Source of the DNA: Trujillonella endophytica
Lineage (GTDB): Bacteria > Actinomycetota > Actinomycetes > Mycobacteriales > Geodermatophilaceae
Assembly: GCF_019799905.1 (NCBI RefSeq)
Contig: NZ_JABGCI010000003.1
Span: 248,001-312,000, forward strand
DNA: 64,000 bases
Direction: 5' to 3'
A program made the translations under genes and the position numbers. Below the pieces are notes generated by a model. The model was not told where the DNA came from. It worked only from the letters and a program-made list of their open reading frames with translations, and did not search any database. Of the stretch, positions 1 through 11,010 are shown one piece after another; the stretch's first letter is position 1; every line of letters starts with the position of its first letter.

Positions 1-1770
<1,770 letters not shown>

Positions 1771-2035
1771 GAAGGGCTCGCCTCCTGTGTGGTGCCCCCG
1801 GGCGCCGATTGCTACGGCGGCCGCGCAGGAGCACGGGTTGGGCGGGTCGGACGGCCCACGGGTCTGACGCGGAGCGTCCGTCCTGCTAAGTCTGTGGACG
1901 GCTCCCGCGCGACGGTTGCCGCGGCGAGGAGCCGGTGGTGCGGTGGTACAGGTGCGCTGGTGCTCGCTCGAAGTGCTGGCTCTCGGGTGCGTCACGTCTG
2001 GCAGCCGTGTCGCGCGACGGCGCGGGCTCCGCGGC

Positions 2036-2803
2036 TCAGACCGTTGCGCGCTCCCCCTGGCAGTGGGTGCGCGCGAGCCGGTCGGGCCCGAGCGGGTCAG
2101 CCACGGTCCCGGTGTCGTCGAGCCGGCCCTGCGCCTCACGCACGGCCCGGGGGGGCGACGGCGGGCGCAGGTCGGCGACGGCAGCCAGGGCGGCCACCAC
2201 GTCGTCTGGTCGAACGGCGGGCGTCACCTGCCGGACGACCACCGTCAGTATGGCACAGCCCGCCTCCCCGGCCGCGGTCGCGGCGGCGACGGCCGCACGG
2301 GCGTCGACGTCGCGCAGGCCGTTCTTCGTGCGCCGGGCGACGGTCACCACGTCGCGGGCCAGGAAAGCCGCCAGCGCCGAGCCCAGCTCCGCCGGCTCCA
2401 CCCCCGGGAGCTCCACCCGCCACACCGAGGCGTCGATCCGGTCGGCCAGGGAGCCGGTCCCCTCCCCCGCCTGGACGATGTCGACGACGTCCACGCCCGG
2501 CGGCAGCGCCGCGTCCAGCGCCACCCGGACGGCCTCCGGGTCGCAGGGGCGGGTCAGGCCGATCTCGACGTACTCGGCCTCGCTGGCCGCGCCCGTCGGC
2601 GCCGCGCCGATGTAGCTGATCTTCGGGTGCGGGCTGAAGCCGGCCGAGAACGCCATCGGCACCTGCGCCCGGCGCAGCGCCCGCTCCAGCGAGCGGGCGA
2701 GGTCGCGGTGCGAGGCGAAGCGCAGCGGCCCGCGCTTGGTGTAGCGCAGCCGCAGCTTCTGCACGGTCGGCGGCGGGGGCGGCCCGTCGGGCTGGCGGGC
2801 CAT
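2036..2803 (-). CDS. TIGR03936-family radical-SAM-linked protein (DUF2344)
   Basis: A 255-residue protein of the TIGR03936/DUF2344 family, found next to or fused to the TIGR03960 radical SAM protein. Function is unknown; an RNA-modification role has been suggested only from context. Diagnostic sequence is near the N terminus: KLRLRYTKRGPLRFASHRDL followed by FSAGFSPHPKISY around residues 15-60. The ATG at 2803 shares one base with the TGA of the upstream gene (TGATG), so the two are almost certainly translationally coupled. The 265 bp down to rne holds no convincing gene and should contain the rne leader. Confidence 0.88.
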   Translation of the reverse strand: MARQPDGPPPPPTVQKLRLRYTKRGPLRFASHRDLARSLERALRRAQVPMAFSAGFSPHPKISYIGAAPTGAASEAEYVEIGLTRPCDPEAVRVALDAALPPGVDVVDIVQAGEGTGSLADRIDASVWRVELPGVEPAELGSALAAFLARDVVTVARRTKNGLRDVDARAAVAAATAAGEAGCAILTVVVRQVTPAVRPDDVVAALAAVADLRPPSPPRAVREAQGRLDDTGTVADPLGPDRLARTHCQGERATV

Positions 2804-4725
2804 CAGACGATGGTCAGCGGCAGCAGGCTCCGCCCGGTCGGCCCGACCTGGATCTCGGTGCCGTTGGTCGGGCAGACGCCGCAGTCGTAGCAGGGGGTCC
2901 AGCGGCAGTCGCTGACCTCCTCCTCGTTCAGCGCCTCCTGCCAGTCCTCCCAGAGCCACTCCTTGTCCAGCCCCGAGTCCAGGTGGTCCCAGGGCAGGAC
3001 CTCGTGCTCGCTGCGCTCGCGGGTGGTGAACCAGTCGAGGTCGACGCCGAAGGGCGCCAGCTCCTCGGCCGCGGCCGCCGTCCACCGGTCGTAGGAGAAG
3101 TGCTCGCTCCAGCCGTCGAACCGGCCGCCGTCGCGCCACACCCGCTCGATGACCCGGCCGACGCGGCGGTCGCCGCGGGACAGCAGTCCCTCGATCACGC
3201 CGGGCTTGCCGTCGTGGTAGCGCATGCCGATGGACCGGCCGATCCTGCGGTCGGCGTTGATCGCCGCGCGCAGCACCCTCAACCGGTGGTCGATGGTCTC
3301 GGCGCTGGCCTGCGCGGCCCACTGGAACGGCGTGTGCGGCTTGGGCACGAACCCGCCGATCGACACGGTGCAGCGGATGTCCTTGCGGCCGCTGGCCTCG
3401 CGCCCGGCGCGGATGACCTCGGTGGCGAGCTCGGCGATCTCGAGCACGTCCTCGTCGGTCTCCGTCGGGAGCCCGCACATGAAGTAGAGCTTCACCTGCG
3501 TCCAGCCGTTGGCGTACGCGGTGGTGACCGTGCGGACGAGGTCCTCCTTGGACACCGTCTTGTTGATCACCCGGCGGATCCGCTCGCTGCCGCCCTCCGG
3601 GGCGAAGGTGAGCCCGGAGCGGCGGCCGTTGCGGGACAGCTCGTTGGCCAGCGTGACGTTGAAGGCGTCCACGCGGGTGCTGGGCAGCGACAGGCCGGTG
3701 TTGGTGCCCTCGTAGCGGTCGGCCAGCTCCTTGGCCAGCTGGCCGATCTCGGAGTGGTCGGCGCTGGACAGCGACAGCAGCCCGACCTCCTGGTAGCCGG
3801 TGGCCTTGAGCCCCTGGTCGACCATGGAGCCGATGCCGGTGATGGTCCGCTCACGCACCGGGCGGGTGATCATCCCGGCCTGGCAGAACCGGCAGCCGCG
3901 GGTGCAGCCGCGGAAGATCTCCACGCTCATCCGCTCGTGCACACTTTCGGCCAGCGGCACCAGCGGGGTCTTCGGGTAGGGCCACTCGTCGAGGTCCATC
4001 ACCGTGCGCTTGCCGACCCGCGCCGGGACGTCGTCCCGGGTGCGGGTCACCCCGGCGATGGCACCGTCGGGCCCATAGGAGACGGCGTAGAAGCGCGGCA
4101 CGTAGACGCCGTCGACGCGGCTCAGCCGCGCGAGCAGCTCGACGCGGCCGCCCGGCCGGCCCTGCTCCTTCCACGCCTTGACCACGTCCGTGATGTCGCC
4201 GACGGCCTGCTCGCCGTCGCCGAGGACGGCGCAGTCGACGAAGTCGGCGACCGGCTCGGGGTTGAAGGCGGCGTGCCCACCGGCGACGACGACGGGGTGG
4301 CTCTCGTCCCGGTCGACCGCGTGCAGCGGCACCCCGGCGAGGTCGAGGGCCTCGAGGAGGTTGGTGTAGCCGAGCTCGGTGGCGAAGCTGACGCCGAGGA
4401 CGTCGAAGTCGGCGACCGCCCGGTGGCTGTCGACGGTGAACTGGCCGACGCCGGCCTCGCGCATGAGCGCGGCGAGGTCGGGCCAGACCGCGTAGGTGCG
4501 CTCGGCCAGGGCGTCGGGGCGCTCGTTGAGGACCTCGTAGAGGATCATGAGGCCCTGGTTGGGCAGGCCCACCTCGTAGGCGTCGGGGTACATCAGCGCC
4601 CAGTGGACGGCGACGTCGTCCCAGGCCTTGACCTGGGAGTTCAGCTCACCGCCGACGTACTGGATCGGCTTCTGGACCTGGGCGAGCAGCGGCTCGAGGC
4701 GCGGGTACAGCGTCTGTCCGTTCAT
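2803..4725 (-). CDS. TIGR03960-family B12-binding radical SAM protein
   Basis: 640-residue radical SAM enzyme with an N-terminal cobalamin-binding-like domain (about 1-200) and the radical SAM core with the Cx3Cx2C cluster motif CTRGCRFCQAG near residue 270. A C-terminal Cys cluster (CRWTPCYDCGVCP) ends the protein. I start it at the ATG at 4725 (MNGQTLYPRLEPLL), which matches the family N terminus; an in-frame upstream start at 4794 would run through the palindrome at 4771-4827 and is unlikely. It is coupled to the TIGR03936 gene by a TGATG junction. The substrate of the family is not known. Confidence 0.9.
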   Translation of the reverse strand: MNGQTLYPRLEPLLAQVQKPIQYVGGELNSQVKAWDDVAVHWALMYPDAYEVGLPNQGLMILYEVLNERPDALAERTYAVWPDLAALMREAGVGQFTVDSHRAVADFDVLGVSFATELGYTNLLEALDLAGVPLHAVDRDESHPVVVAGGHAAFNPEPVADFVDCAVLGDGEQAVGDITDVVKAWKEQGRPGGRVELLARLSRVDGVYVPRFYAVSYGPDGAIAGVTRTRDDVPARVGKRTVMDLDEWPYPKTPLVPLAESVHERMSVEIFRGCTRGCRFCQAGMITRPVRERTITGIGSMVDQGLKATGYQEVGLLSLSSADHSEIGQLAKELADRYEGTNTGLSLPSTRVDAFNVTLANELSRNGRRSGLTFAPEGGSERIRRVINKTVSKEDLVRTVTTAYANGWTQVKLYFMCGLPTETDEDVLEIAELATEVIRAGREASGRKDIRCTVSIGGFVPKPHTPFQWAAQASAETIDHRLRVLRAAINADRRIGRSIGMRYHDGKPGVIEGLLSRGDRRVGRVIERVWRDGGRFDGWSEHFSYDRWTAAAAEELAPFGVDLDWFTTRERSEHEVLPWDHLDSGLDKEWLWEDWQEALNEEEVSDCRWTPCYDCGVCPTNGTEIQVGPTGRSLLPLTIV

Positions 4726-4770
4726 GACCCGTCCAGGGTACGGGGCGTCCGGCCGCCCCTCCCCCGCCGA

Positions 4771-4827
4771 CGAGATCTGCACACTCGTCGGCATCAGCGC
4801 GTGATGGTGACGAGTGTGCAGATCTCG
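4771..4827. repeat. 19 bp-arm perfect inverted repeat with nested hairpin
   Basis: Left arm 4771-4789 (CGAGATCTGCACACTCGTC) is the exact reverse complement of 4809-4827. The 19 base loop contains a second perfect stem CATCA/TGATG. It lies between the stop of the acyl-CoA dehydrogenase gene (4846) and the start of the radical SAM gene (4725), both on the minus strand. It could be a terminator for the dehydrogenase operon or one copy of a dispersed palindromic repeat; there is no T-tract. Confidence 0.8.
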
Positions 4828-4845
4828 ACGAGGACGGCGGGTCGG

Positions 4846-6039
4846 CTAGCGGACGAACTGCTTGCTGCCGGGCAGGCTGAGCCGCGGCAGGCCGAGGACG
4901 TGCTGGGCGATCATGTTCTTGAAGACCTCGGTGGTGCCGCCGTACGTCGCGGTGCCCTGGGCGAAGCGGTGCGCGTAGTCGATGACGCCGCCCTCGATCG
5001 CCCCGTCGGCGCCGTGGGCGAGCAGCGCCTCCGGGCCGACCAGGTCGATCAGCTCGGCGATGCCGTCGATGTAGCTCAGCGAGCTCTTGACCCGGCCCAT
5101 GAGGCCGGGGGTCACCCGGCTGACCTCGGTCTCCACGACGAGGGCGCCGAGCCGGTCGAGGAAGACCGGGTCGTCGGCGACGAGCGTCCCGTCGGGCCTG
5201 GTGGTCCGCCTGGCCCAGCGGGCGGCGGCGTCGATCGCGTCCTCGAACTCCCGGGTGCCCATGAGGATGCCGATGTCGGACAGGCCGTCGTCCGGCCGGC
5301 CCGCGCCGTGCTCGGCCGACAGCGGCCCCTGCAGGGTGGCCCAGCCCGCGTTGACCTCGCCCATCCGGTGGCGGTCGGAGACGTGCACGTCGGTGTAGTA
5401 GACGGCGTTGGTGCGCTCGCCGCCGTACGTGCGGATCGCCTGGATCTCCACGCCCGGGGAGTCCAGCGGCACGAGGAACATCGTCAGGCCCTTGTGCTTG
5501 GGGGCCTCGGGGTCGGTCCGGGTGATGAGGAACGTGTACTGGCAGTTGTGCGCCCCGGTGGTCCACAGCTTCGAGCCGTTGAGCACCCACTCGTCGCCGT
5601 CCCGGACGGCGCGCAGGGTGGCGCCGGCGATGTCGGAGCCGCCCTCGGGGTCGCTGTAGCCGAGGCAGAACCGCACCCGGCCCGCGGCGACCTCGGGCTT
5701 GAGCTGCGCGGCGAGCTCGGGGTCCGCGGAGAGCTCCACCGCCGCCCAGACGAGCCCGGTCGTGCTGGCGGTGATCCCGGGCACCCGGGCGCGGAGCAGC
5801 TCCAGGGCCAGGATCCGCTGGCACACGCGGTCCAGGCCGGCCCCGCCGTCCTCGACGGGCCAGGCGGGGAACAGCCACCCCTTGCTGCCCAGCGCCAGGT
5901 GCACGGCCTCGTTGAAGCCGTCGCCGGTGCGGCGCTCGTGCTCGTGCACCTCCTCGGTGACGATCTCGTCGAGGAAGGCGCGCACCTCCTGCTGGAAGGC
6001 CTGCTGCTCGGGCGTGAGCTCGACGGTGCTGAAGTCCAT
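4846..6039 (-). CDS. Acyl-CoA dehydrogenase, large subunit of a pair
   Basis: 397-residue FAD-dependent acyl-CoA dehydrogenase. It shows the N-terminal helical domain (TPEQQAFQQEVRAFLDE), the middle beta domain (GYSDPEGGSDIAGATL and NGSKLWTTGAHNC, residues 125-165) and the C-terminal helical domain ending with the FAD-contact motif ATYGGTTEVFKNMIAQ. ATG at 6039. The next gene upstream is a shorter paralogue 14 bp away. The adjacent long/short arrangement resembles the heterotetrameric alpha2beta2 dehydrogenases of mycobacteria that act on steroid or branched-chain CoA thioesters. The acyl substrate cannot be read from the sequence. Confidence 0.9.
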   Translation of the reverse strand: MDFSTVELTPEQQAFQQEVRAFLDEIVTEEVHEHERRTGDGFNEAVHLALGSKGWLFPAWPVEDGGAGLDRVCQRILALELLRARVPGITASTTGLVWAAVELSADPELAAQLKPEVAAGRVRFCLGYSDPEGGSDIAGATLRAVRDGDEWVLNGSKLWTTGAHNCQYTFLITRTDPEAPKHKGLTMFLVPLDSPGVEIQAIRTYGGERTNAVYYTDVHVSDRHRMGEVNAGWATLQGPLSAEHGAGRPDDGLSDIGILMGTREFEDAIDAAARWARRTTRPDGTLVADDPVFLDRLGALVVETEVSRVTPGLMGRVKSSLSYIDGIAELIDLVGPEALLAHGADGAIEGGVIDYAHRFAQGTATYGGTTEVFKNMIAQHVLGLPRLSLPGSKQFVR

Positions 6040-6053
6040 GTCCTCGTCCTCTC

Positions 6054-7091
6054 TCAGACCGCGGCGAGCAGCGCGGCGGCGACCTGGCGACGGTCCTGGC
6101 CGGGGTCGCCCCCGAGGACGCTCCAGCCCTTCGCGCGCAGGAAGAACAGGCTGATGTCGGCCTCGACGGTGAAGCCGAGTCCGCCCTGCACGTGCGCCGA
6201 GACCCAGGTGGCCTCGGTGGCCGCGTGCGCCGCCTGCACGAAGGCGGCCAGCGGCAGCTCCGGCCGGGCGTCCGGCTCGTGGGTGGCGTACCAGGCGGCC
6301 TTGAGCACCAGGTTGCGGGCGCCGGAGAGCTCGGTGACGACGTCGGCCAGCGGGAACGCCACGCCCTGCAGGGCGCCGATCGCGACGCCGAGCGTGCGGC
6401 GGCTCTTGGCGAACTCCACGCCGAGCTGCAGCGCGGAGGCGGCGATGCCCACCAGCGCCGCGGCGGTCAGCAGCTTCCACTCGGCGACGGCGGTGCGGAA
6501 CAGCTGCTCGGCCTCCGGGCCGGTCGCCAGCAGGGCGCTCTCGCCGGCGGCGGGGTCGAACCAGGCCAGCGGCGTCGACCCCTGGTTGGGCACGTGCGCG
6601 GCGGGCTCGGCGAGCGTGTGCAGGGTCAGCCCCTCGCCCGACCAGGCGAGCACGTCGCGGGCGACGGCGGCGTCGGGCACGAGCTGCCGGTTGCCGCCGA
6701 CGACCGGCTGCAGGGCCAGGGTCACGATCCGCTCCCCCTCGGCCGCGGCGGCGACGAGCTCGTCGGCGCCGCCGGCGCGGGCCAGCAGGCGCGAGGCGAC
6801 GACGTGGGAGACCAGCGGCACCGGAGCGACGACCTTGCCGAGCTCCTCGGCGACCAGAACGAGGTCGACCAGCGTGGCGCCGTCGCCGCCGGCCTCCTCG
6901 GGCAGCCCCATCGACGTCCCGCCCATGGCGACCACCCGCTGCCACAGGTCGGCGTCGAAGCCGAGCGGCTCGGCGTCGCGCACCAGCGAGGAGGGCACCT
7001 GCTTCGTGAAGAAGTCGCCGAACCCCTCGCGCACCGCCTGCTGGTCGTCGTCCAGGGAGAGGTCCTGGCGCCGCAGCTCGAATCGTTCCAT
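6054..7091 (-). CDS. Acyl-CoA dehydrogenase, small subunit of a pair
   Basis: 345-residue acyl-CoA dehydrogenase-like protein, shorter than the usual 380-400 residues. The N-terminal domain (LDDDQQAVREGFGDFF) and C-terminal domain (residues 215-340, with AHVQGGLGFTVEADISLFF) are clear, but the middle beta domain is reduced. It is the first gene of a two-gene operon with the 397-residue dehydrogenase and probably contributes half of a shared FAD/substrate site. The C-terminal GGxTE-type FAD motif of its partner is absent here, consistent with a heteromeric enzyme. Confidence 0.87.
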   Translation of the reverse strand: MERFELRRQDLSLDDDQQAVREGFGDFFTKQVPSSLVRDAEPLGFDADLWQRVVAMGGTSMGLPEEAGGDGATLVDLVLVAEELGKVVAPVPLVSHVVASRLLARAGGADELVAAAAEGERIVTLALQPVVGGNRQLVPDAAVARDVLAWSGEGLTLHTLAEPAAHVPNQGSTPLAWFDPAAGESALLATGPEAEQLFRTAVAEWKLLTAAALVGIAASALQLGVEFAKSRRTLGVAIGALQGVAFPLADVVTELSGARNLVLKAAWYATHEPDARPELPLAAFVQAAHAATEATWVSAHVQGGLGFTVEADISLFFLRAKGWSVLGGDPGQDRRQVAAALLAAV

Positions 7092-7148
7092 GCCTGTAAA
7101 TGCATCACACCGACGGTGCAGCGGACAAGGGCCCTGCGGCGGAGAAAG

Positions 7149-7201
7149 GACCCCCTGCCTCCCAGCACTCGCAGGCTCCCGGCGGGTCCCTGCAGGGGGC
7201 C
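7149..7201 (-). terminator. Stem-loop downstream of ndk
   Basis: GACCCCCTGC (7149-7158) pairs with GCAGGGGGCC (7192-7201) across the space between the ndk stop and the start of the small acyl-CoA dehydrogenase subunit. It is GC-rich without a U tract, as is common for actinobacterial terminators. Confidence 0.5.
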
Positions 7202-7217
7202 GGGGGGAACGACCTGC

Positions 7218-7625
7218 TCAGAGGCTCGGGAAGAACAGCCCGATCTCGCGCGTGGCGGACTCCGGGGAGTCCGAGCCGTGCACGATGTTGCTCTGCACCT
7301 CGAGGGCCAGGTCGCCGCGGATCGTGCCGGGACCGGCCTTCACCGGGTCGGTCGCGCCGGCCAGCGCCCGGAACGCCTCGATGGCCCGCGGCCCCTCGAC
7401 GACGAGGGCGAGCAGCGGGCCGCCGGTGATGAACTCGACCAGCGAGCCGAAGAACGGCCGTTCCCGGTGCTCGCCGTAGTGCTCCTCGGCGACCTCGCGC
7501 GTCAGGGTGCGCAGTTCGGCGGCGACCAGGCGCAGCCCCTTCGCCTCGAGCCGCGTGATCACCTCGCCGACCAGGCCGCGGGCGACGCCGTCGGGCTTGA
7601 CCAGGACAAGGGTGCGTTCCGTCAC
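7218..7625 (-). CDS. ndk: Nucleoside diphosphate kinase
   Basis: 135-residue NDP kinase, which transfers the gamma phosphate from ATP to NDPs through a phosphohistidine. The N terminus [20 protein letters not shown] and the active-site block [13 protein letters not shown] with the catalytic His (about residue 117) are present, and the length matches the family. GTG start at 7625. In many actinobacteria ndk follows folC and DUF4233 directly; here the two divergent enzyme genes at 7709-9227 separate them. Confidence 0.96.
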   Translation of the reverse strand: MTERTLVLVKPDGVARGLVGEVITRLEAKGLRLVAAELRTLTREVAEEHYGEHRERPFFGSLVEFITGGPLLALVVEGPRAIEAFRALAGATDPVKAGPGTIRGDLALEVQSNIVHGSDSPESATREIGLFFPSL

Positions 7626-7708
7626 GGGGCAGGAGCCTAACGGCGGGCCCGCCGCCGCGCCCCGGCGGCGGCCTGGACGGCGGCCGTGGACTCCGCTATC
7701 GCTGTGGC

Positions 7709-8452
7709 ATGGACACCACGCGTGCCGTCGTCGACCTCCGGGCACCCGACGGCGGCAGCATCCCCGCCTCGGTGGTCCGGCCGGCGGCACCCGGCCCCCA
7801 CCCGGCGGTCGTGATCGGCGTCGAGGCCTTCGGGCCCAACCCGTTCACGGCGGGCGTCGCGACCCGGCTGGCCGAGGAGGGGTACGTCGTCGTGGTCCCG
7901 GACTACTACCGGGGCGACGGCCCGGCCGACGCCGAGGCGTACACGGACTTCACCGAGGTCATGCGCTTCATCTCCGCGCTCGACTTCCGCCGCGGGACCC
8001 ACGACCTGCTGACGGCGCTGCGGTACGCCGCCGACCTCGACGACGTCGACGCCGACCGGATCGCCGTCTGGGGCTACTGCACCGGCGGCACGCTGGCGCT
8101 GCTCGCCGCCGAGCTCAGCGACCGGGTGGCCGCCGCCGTCCTGTTCTTCCCGAGCCAGCCCTGGTTCGCCGAGCTCACGCCCCGGACACCCGTGCACCCC
8201 GCCGACCTCCTCTGGGCGCTGCGCGCGCCCGCCCTCGTCCTCTACGGCGACCGGGACGCCGTGCTGCCCCCGGAGCGCCTCGCGGACCTCCGCGACCGGC
8301 TGACGTCGGCCGATCCCCGGCACCGCTTCGTCCTGTATCCGGGGGCGGGTCACGCCTTCTGCGCCCCCGTCCCGCCGCTGCGCGACGACGCCGCCGACCG
8401 GGCCTCGTGGGCCGAGGCGACGGCGTTCCTCGCCGCGCACCTGGGCCGATAG
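7709..8452 (+). CDS. Dienelactone hydrolase family protein
   Basis: 247-residue alpha/beta hydrolase of the dienelactone hydrolase family. The nucleophile is Cys in [15 protein letters not shown] (residue about 123), followed by Asp in [14 protein letters not shown] and His in [11 protein letters not shown], giving the Cys-Asp-His triad of this family. It hydrolyses cyclic or activated esters; the real substrate is unknown. ATG at 7709. Ten bases separate it from the next gene, so the two form an operon divergent from ndk. Confidence 0.88.
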   Translation: MDTTRAVVDLRAPDGGSIPASVVRPAAPGPHPAVVIGVEAFGPNPFTAGVATRLAEEGYVVVVPDYYRGDGPADAEAYTDFTEVMRFISALDFRRGTHDLLTALRYAADLDDVDADRIAVWGYCTGGTLALLAAELSDRVAAAVLFFPSQPWFAELTPRTPVHPADLLWALRAPALVLYGDRDAVLPPERLADLRDRLTSADPRHRFVLYPGAGHAFCAPVPPLRDDAADRASWAEATAFLAAHLGR

Positions 8453-8462
8453 CGTCCCGCGC

Positions 8463-9227
8463 GTGCCCGTCGACCTCGCGCTCACCACCGACTCCCGCTG
8501 GACGGCGGACACGGCGGAGCTCGCGGCCGCCGCGGGCGCCGCGGGCTTCGCCGGCATCGGTCTCGGTGCCGACCGGGCCACCGCGCCCGGGGTCCCGGCC
8601 GCACTGGCCGCAGCGGGCGTGCGGTGCTCGGAGCTCATGGCGCTCATGGTCAGCCGCAACGAGGAGCGGACCCTGGCGAGCGCGCGGCAGCTCGCCGCCG
8701 CCGCGGAGGCCGTGGGCGCGCCGTGGGTGCTGACCGTGCCGGTCGCGCCGCCCTCGGCCGAGGCGGCGGCGCTGCTGCGCCGGTGCGCGGACGTCGTCGC
8801 CGACGCCGGCGCCCGGCTGGCCGTCGAGTTCAGCCCGCTCGGGGTGGTCACCTCGATCGCCGCTGCCCGGGAGCTCATCGCGGCCGCAGACCCGGGCCGG
8901 ACGGCGGTCATGATCGACACCTGGCACTTCTCCCGCGGCGACAGCACCTGGGACCAGCTGGCGGGGATCCCGTTCGAGGAGATCGCCTACCTGCAGTTCT
9001 CCGACGCGCCCGAGCCGGTCGGCGACGACGGCTTCGCCGAGACCATGGACCGCCGCGTCTGGCCCGGCGAGGGCACCTTCGAGCTGGAGCGCTTCGCCGG
9101 CACGCTGCGCGACCGCGGCTGGGCGGGCACCGTGAGCGTCGAGGTGCTCAACGCAGAGCTCGTGCGCCTGCCGGTCGCGGAGTTCGCCCGGTCCGCGCAC
9201 GACACGACCGCCCGCTACTGGGGCTGA
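8463..9227 (+). CDS. Sugar phosphate isomerase/epimerase (TIM barrel)
   Basis: 254-residue AP-endonuclease-2-like TIM-barrel protein of the xylose isomerase-like superfamily. Metal-site residues are recognisable in VEFSPLG, MIDTWHFSRGDS, YLQFSDA and VSVEVLN, at the strand ends expected for the family. GTG start at 8463. It is cotranscribed with the dienelactone hydrolase gene, so both may act on the same carbon-source pathway. Specificity cannot be assigned. Its 3' end overlaps the convergent DUF4233 gene by 13 bp. Confidence 0.82.
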   Translation: MPVDLALTTDSRWTADTAELAAAAGAAGFAGIGLGADRATAPGVPAALAAAGVRCSELMALMVSRNEERTLASARQLAAAAEAVGAPWVLTVPVAPPSAEAAALLRRCADVVADAGARLAVEFSPLGVVTSIAAARELIAAADPGRTAVMIDTWHFSRGDSTWDQLAGIPFEEIAYLQFSDAPEPVGDDGFAETMDRRVWPGEGTFELERFAGTLRDRGWAGTVSVEVLNAELVRLPVAEFARSAHDTTARYWG

Positions 9228-9616
9228 GGACCCGCCTCGTCGTCCCTCCCGGACGCGGTCGGCTCGCCGAACGGCGAGCCCAGCAACTCCTTGCGCACCT
9301 GGAGCAGGTAGAGCCAGATCAGCAGGAAGATCCCGGCGACGAACCACATGATGCTGTTGAGCAGCCCGGTCAGCAGCAGCGGCGCCTGCAGCACGGTGCC
9401 CGCCATCAGCCCCCACGGCCGGCGCTGGAGCCCGCTGGCCAGGATCAGCAGCACCGCCAGGACCAGCAGGACGGTCAGCCGGAAGCCGTTCAGCCCGTCG
9501 CCGCTCTGCGCGATGCCGCGCGGCACGAAGAGGACGGCGATGCCCTCGAGCACCAGGGTGGCGGCGGCCGCGCCGCGCAGCGCCTTCGCCGCGCGGACCG
9601 GGTCAGGAGCCGTCAC
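9215..9616 (-). CDS. DUF4233 membrane protein
   Basis: 133-residue small membrane protein with four hydrophobic segments between residues 14 and 108 (AAATLVLEGIAVLFV, LTVLLVLAVLLILAS, LMAGTVLQAPLLLTGL, MWFVAGIFLLIWLYLL). DUF4233 proteins follow folC in most actinobacteria. Its ATG overlaps the folC stop by 4 bp, so it is translationally coupled to folC. Function unknown. Confidence 0.88.
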   Translation of the reverse strand: MTAPDPVRAAKALRGAAAATLVLEGIAVLFVPRGIAQSGDGLNGFRLTVLLVLAVLLILASGLQRRPWGLMAGTVLQAPLLLTGLLNSIMWFVAGIFLLIWLYLLQVRKELLGSPFGEPTASGRDDEAGPQPQ

Positions 9617-10968
9617 CGCGACTTCCCGCCCAGCAGGCTGCGCGCCTCGCCGGCGGTGATGACGCTGCCGGTCACCAGGACGCCGGAGCCGCCCAGGGCG
9701 TCGTCCGGCCCGGCCTCGGCCAGCTCGATCGCCTCGGTGATCGCCTCCCGCAGCCGCGGGTTGACGCTCACCCGGTCGGCGCCGAACACGTCGACGGCCA
9801 GCGCGCCCAGCTCGTCGGCCGGCATGGCCCGCGGCGAGCTGTGCTGGCTGACGACCAGCTCGGCGCAGAGCGGCTCGAGCTCGGCGAGCATGCCCGAGAC
9901 GTCCTTGCCGCGGACGCAGCCCACGACACCGACCAGCCGGGTGAAGTCGAACGACTCGCGGATGGCCGCGACCGTGGCCGCCATGCCCGCCGGGTTGTGC
10001 GCGGCGTCGACCAGCACGGCCGGGGAGGTGCGCACCCGCTCCAGCCGCCCCGGGGAGCGGACGGCGGCGAAGGCGGCGCGCACCGTCTCGACGTCGATCG
10101 GGCCGGTCGTGGCGCCCGCGCCGAGGAACGCCTCGACGGCGGCCAGCGCGGTGACGGCGTTCTGCGCCTGGTGCGCGCCGAACAGCGGCAGGTACACCTC
10201 GGGGTACTCCCCGCCCAGGCCCTGCAGCCGCAGGTGCTGCCCGCCGACGGCGACCTTCCGGTCGAGCACGCCGAACTCGGTGCCCTCCCGGGCGACCACG
10301 GCCTCCACCTCGACCGCGCGGCGGACCAGCGCGTCGAGCGCGCCCGGCTGCTGCCCGGCGAGGACGGCGATGGCGTCGGCCTTGATGATCCCCGCCTTCT
10401 CCCCCGCGATCGTCGCCACGTCCGGCCCGAGGTACTCGGCGTGGTCCAGCGCCACCGGGGTGACGACGGCGACCCGCGCGTCGACGACGTTCGTCGCGTC
10501 CCAGGTGCCGCCCATGCCGACCTCGACGACGGCGACGTCGACCGGGGCCTCGGCGAACAGCGCGTACGCCAGGCCGACCATCACCTCGAAGAACGACATC
10601 GGGTGCTCTCCGCCGGCGTCGACCATCTGCACGTACGGGGCGATGTCCTCGTAGGTCTCCACGAAGCGCTCCGGGCTCACCGGCTGCCCGTCGAGCACGA
10701 CCCGCTCGCGGATCGACTGCAGGTGCGGGCTGGTGAAGCGGCCGACGCGCAGGCCGAAGCCGCGCAGGATCTCGTCGACCATCCGCGCCGTCGTCGTCTT
10801 GCCGTTGGTGCCCGCGACCTGGATGACCGGGAACGCGCGGTGCGGTGACCCCAGGAGGTCGACCAGGGCGGAGATGCGGGTGAGCGAGGGCTCGAGCCGG
10901 GTCTCCGGCCAGCGCGCGAGCAGCTCGTTCTCGACCCGGGCCATGTCACCGGTGCTGCTGCTCCTCAT
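9613..10968 (-). CDS. folC: Bifunctional folylpolyglutamate/dihydrofolate synthase
   Basis: 451-residue Mur-ligase-type enzyme that adds glutamate to folates and can make dihydrofolate from dihydropteroate. Visible motifs: N-terminal [21 protein letters not shown]-loop [20 protein letters not shown] (about residue 55), [13 protein letters not shown], and the ligase C-terminal domain with [18 protein letters not shown] at 10968; a second in-frame ATG at 10944 (MARVENELL) is also possible. valS starts divergently 42 bp away, so the short gap must hold both promoters. Confidence 0.95.
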   Translation of the reverse strand: MRSSSTGDMARVENELLARWPETRLEPSLTRISALVDLLGSPHRAFPVIQVAGTNGKTTTARMVDEILRGFGLRVGRFTSPHLQSIRERVVLDGQPVSPERFVETYEDIAPYVQMVDAGGEHPMSFFEVMVGLAYALFAEAPVDVAVVEVGMGGTWDATNVVDARVAVVTPVALDHAEYLGPDVATIAGEKAGIIKADAIAVLAGQQPGALDALVRRAVEVEAVVAREGTEFGVLDRKVAVGGQHLRLQGLGGEYPEVYLPLFGAHQAQNAVTALAAVEAFLGAGATTGPIDVETVRAAFAAVRSPGRLERVRTSPAVLVDAAHNPAGMAATVAAIRESFDFTRLVGVVGCVRGKDVSGMLAELEPLCAELVVSQHSSPRAMPADELGALAVDVFGADRVSVNPRLREAITEAIELAEAGPDDALGGSGVLVTGSVITAGEARSLLGGKSR

Positions 10969-11010
10969 CCGTCCCAGGATGCCAGCCGGGCGGTTCCTAG
11001 ACTGAGGCAC

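Noticed and set aside
2983..7479. Very long plus-strand open frame (1,498 codons) across the radical SAM and dehydrogenase genes
   Set aside because: It is antisense to well-supported minus-strand genes; its Val/Asp/Gly/Leu-rich translation is the usual product of reading GC-rich genes backwards.
8624..10654. 676-codon plus-strand frame over the isomerase, DUF4233 and folC
   Set aside because: Arg/Gly-rich shadow frame without motifs; the isomerase, DUF4233 and folC frames explain the region.
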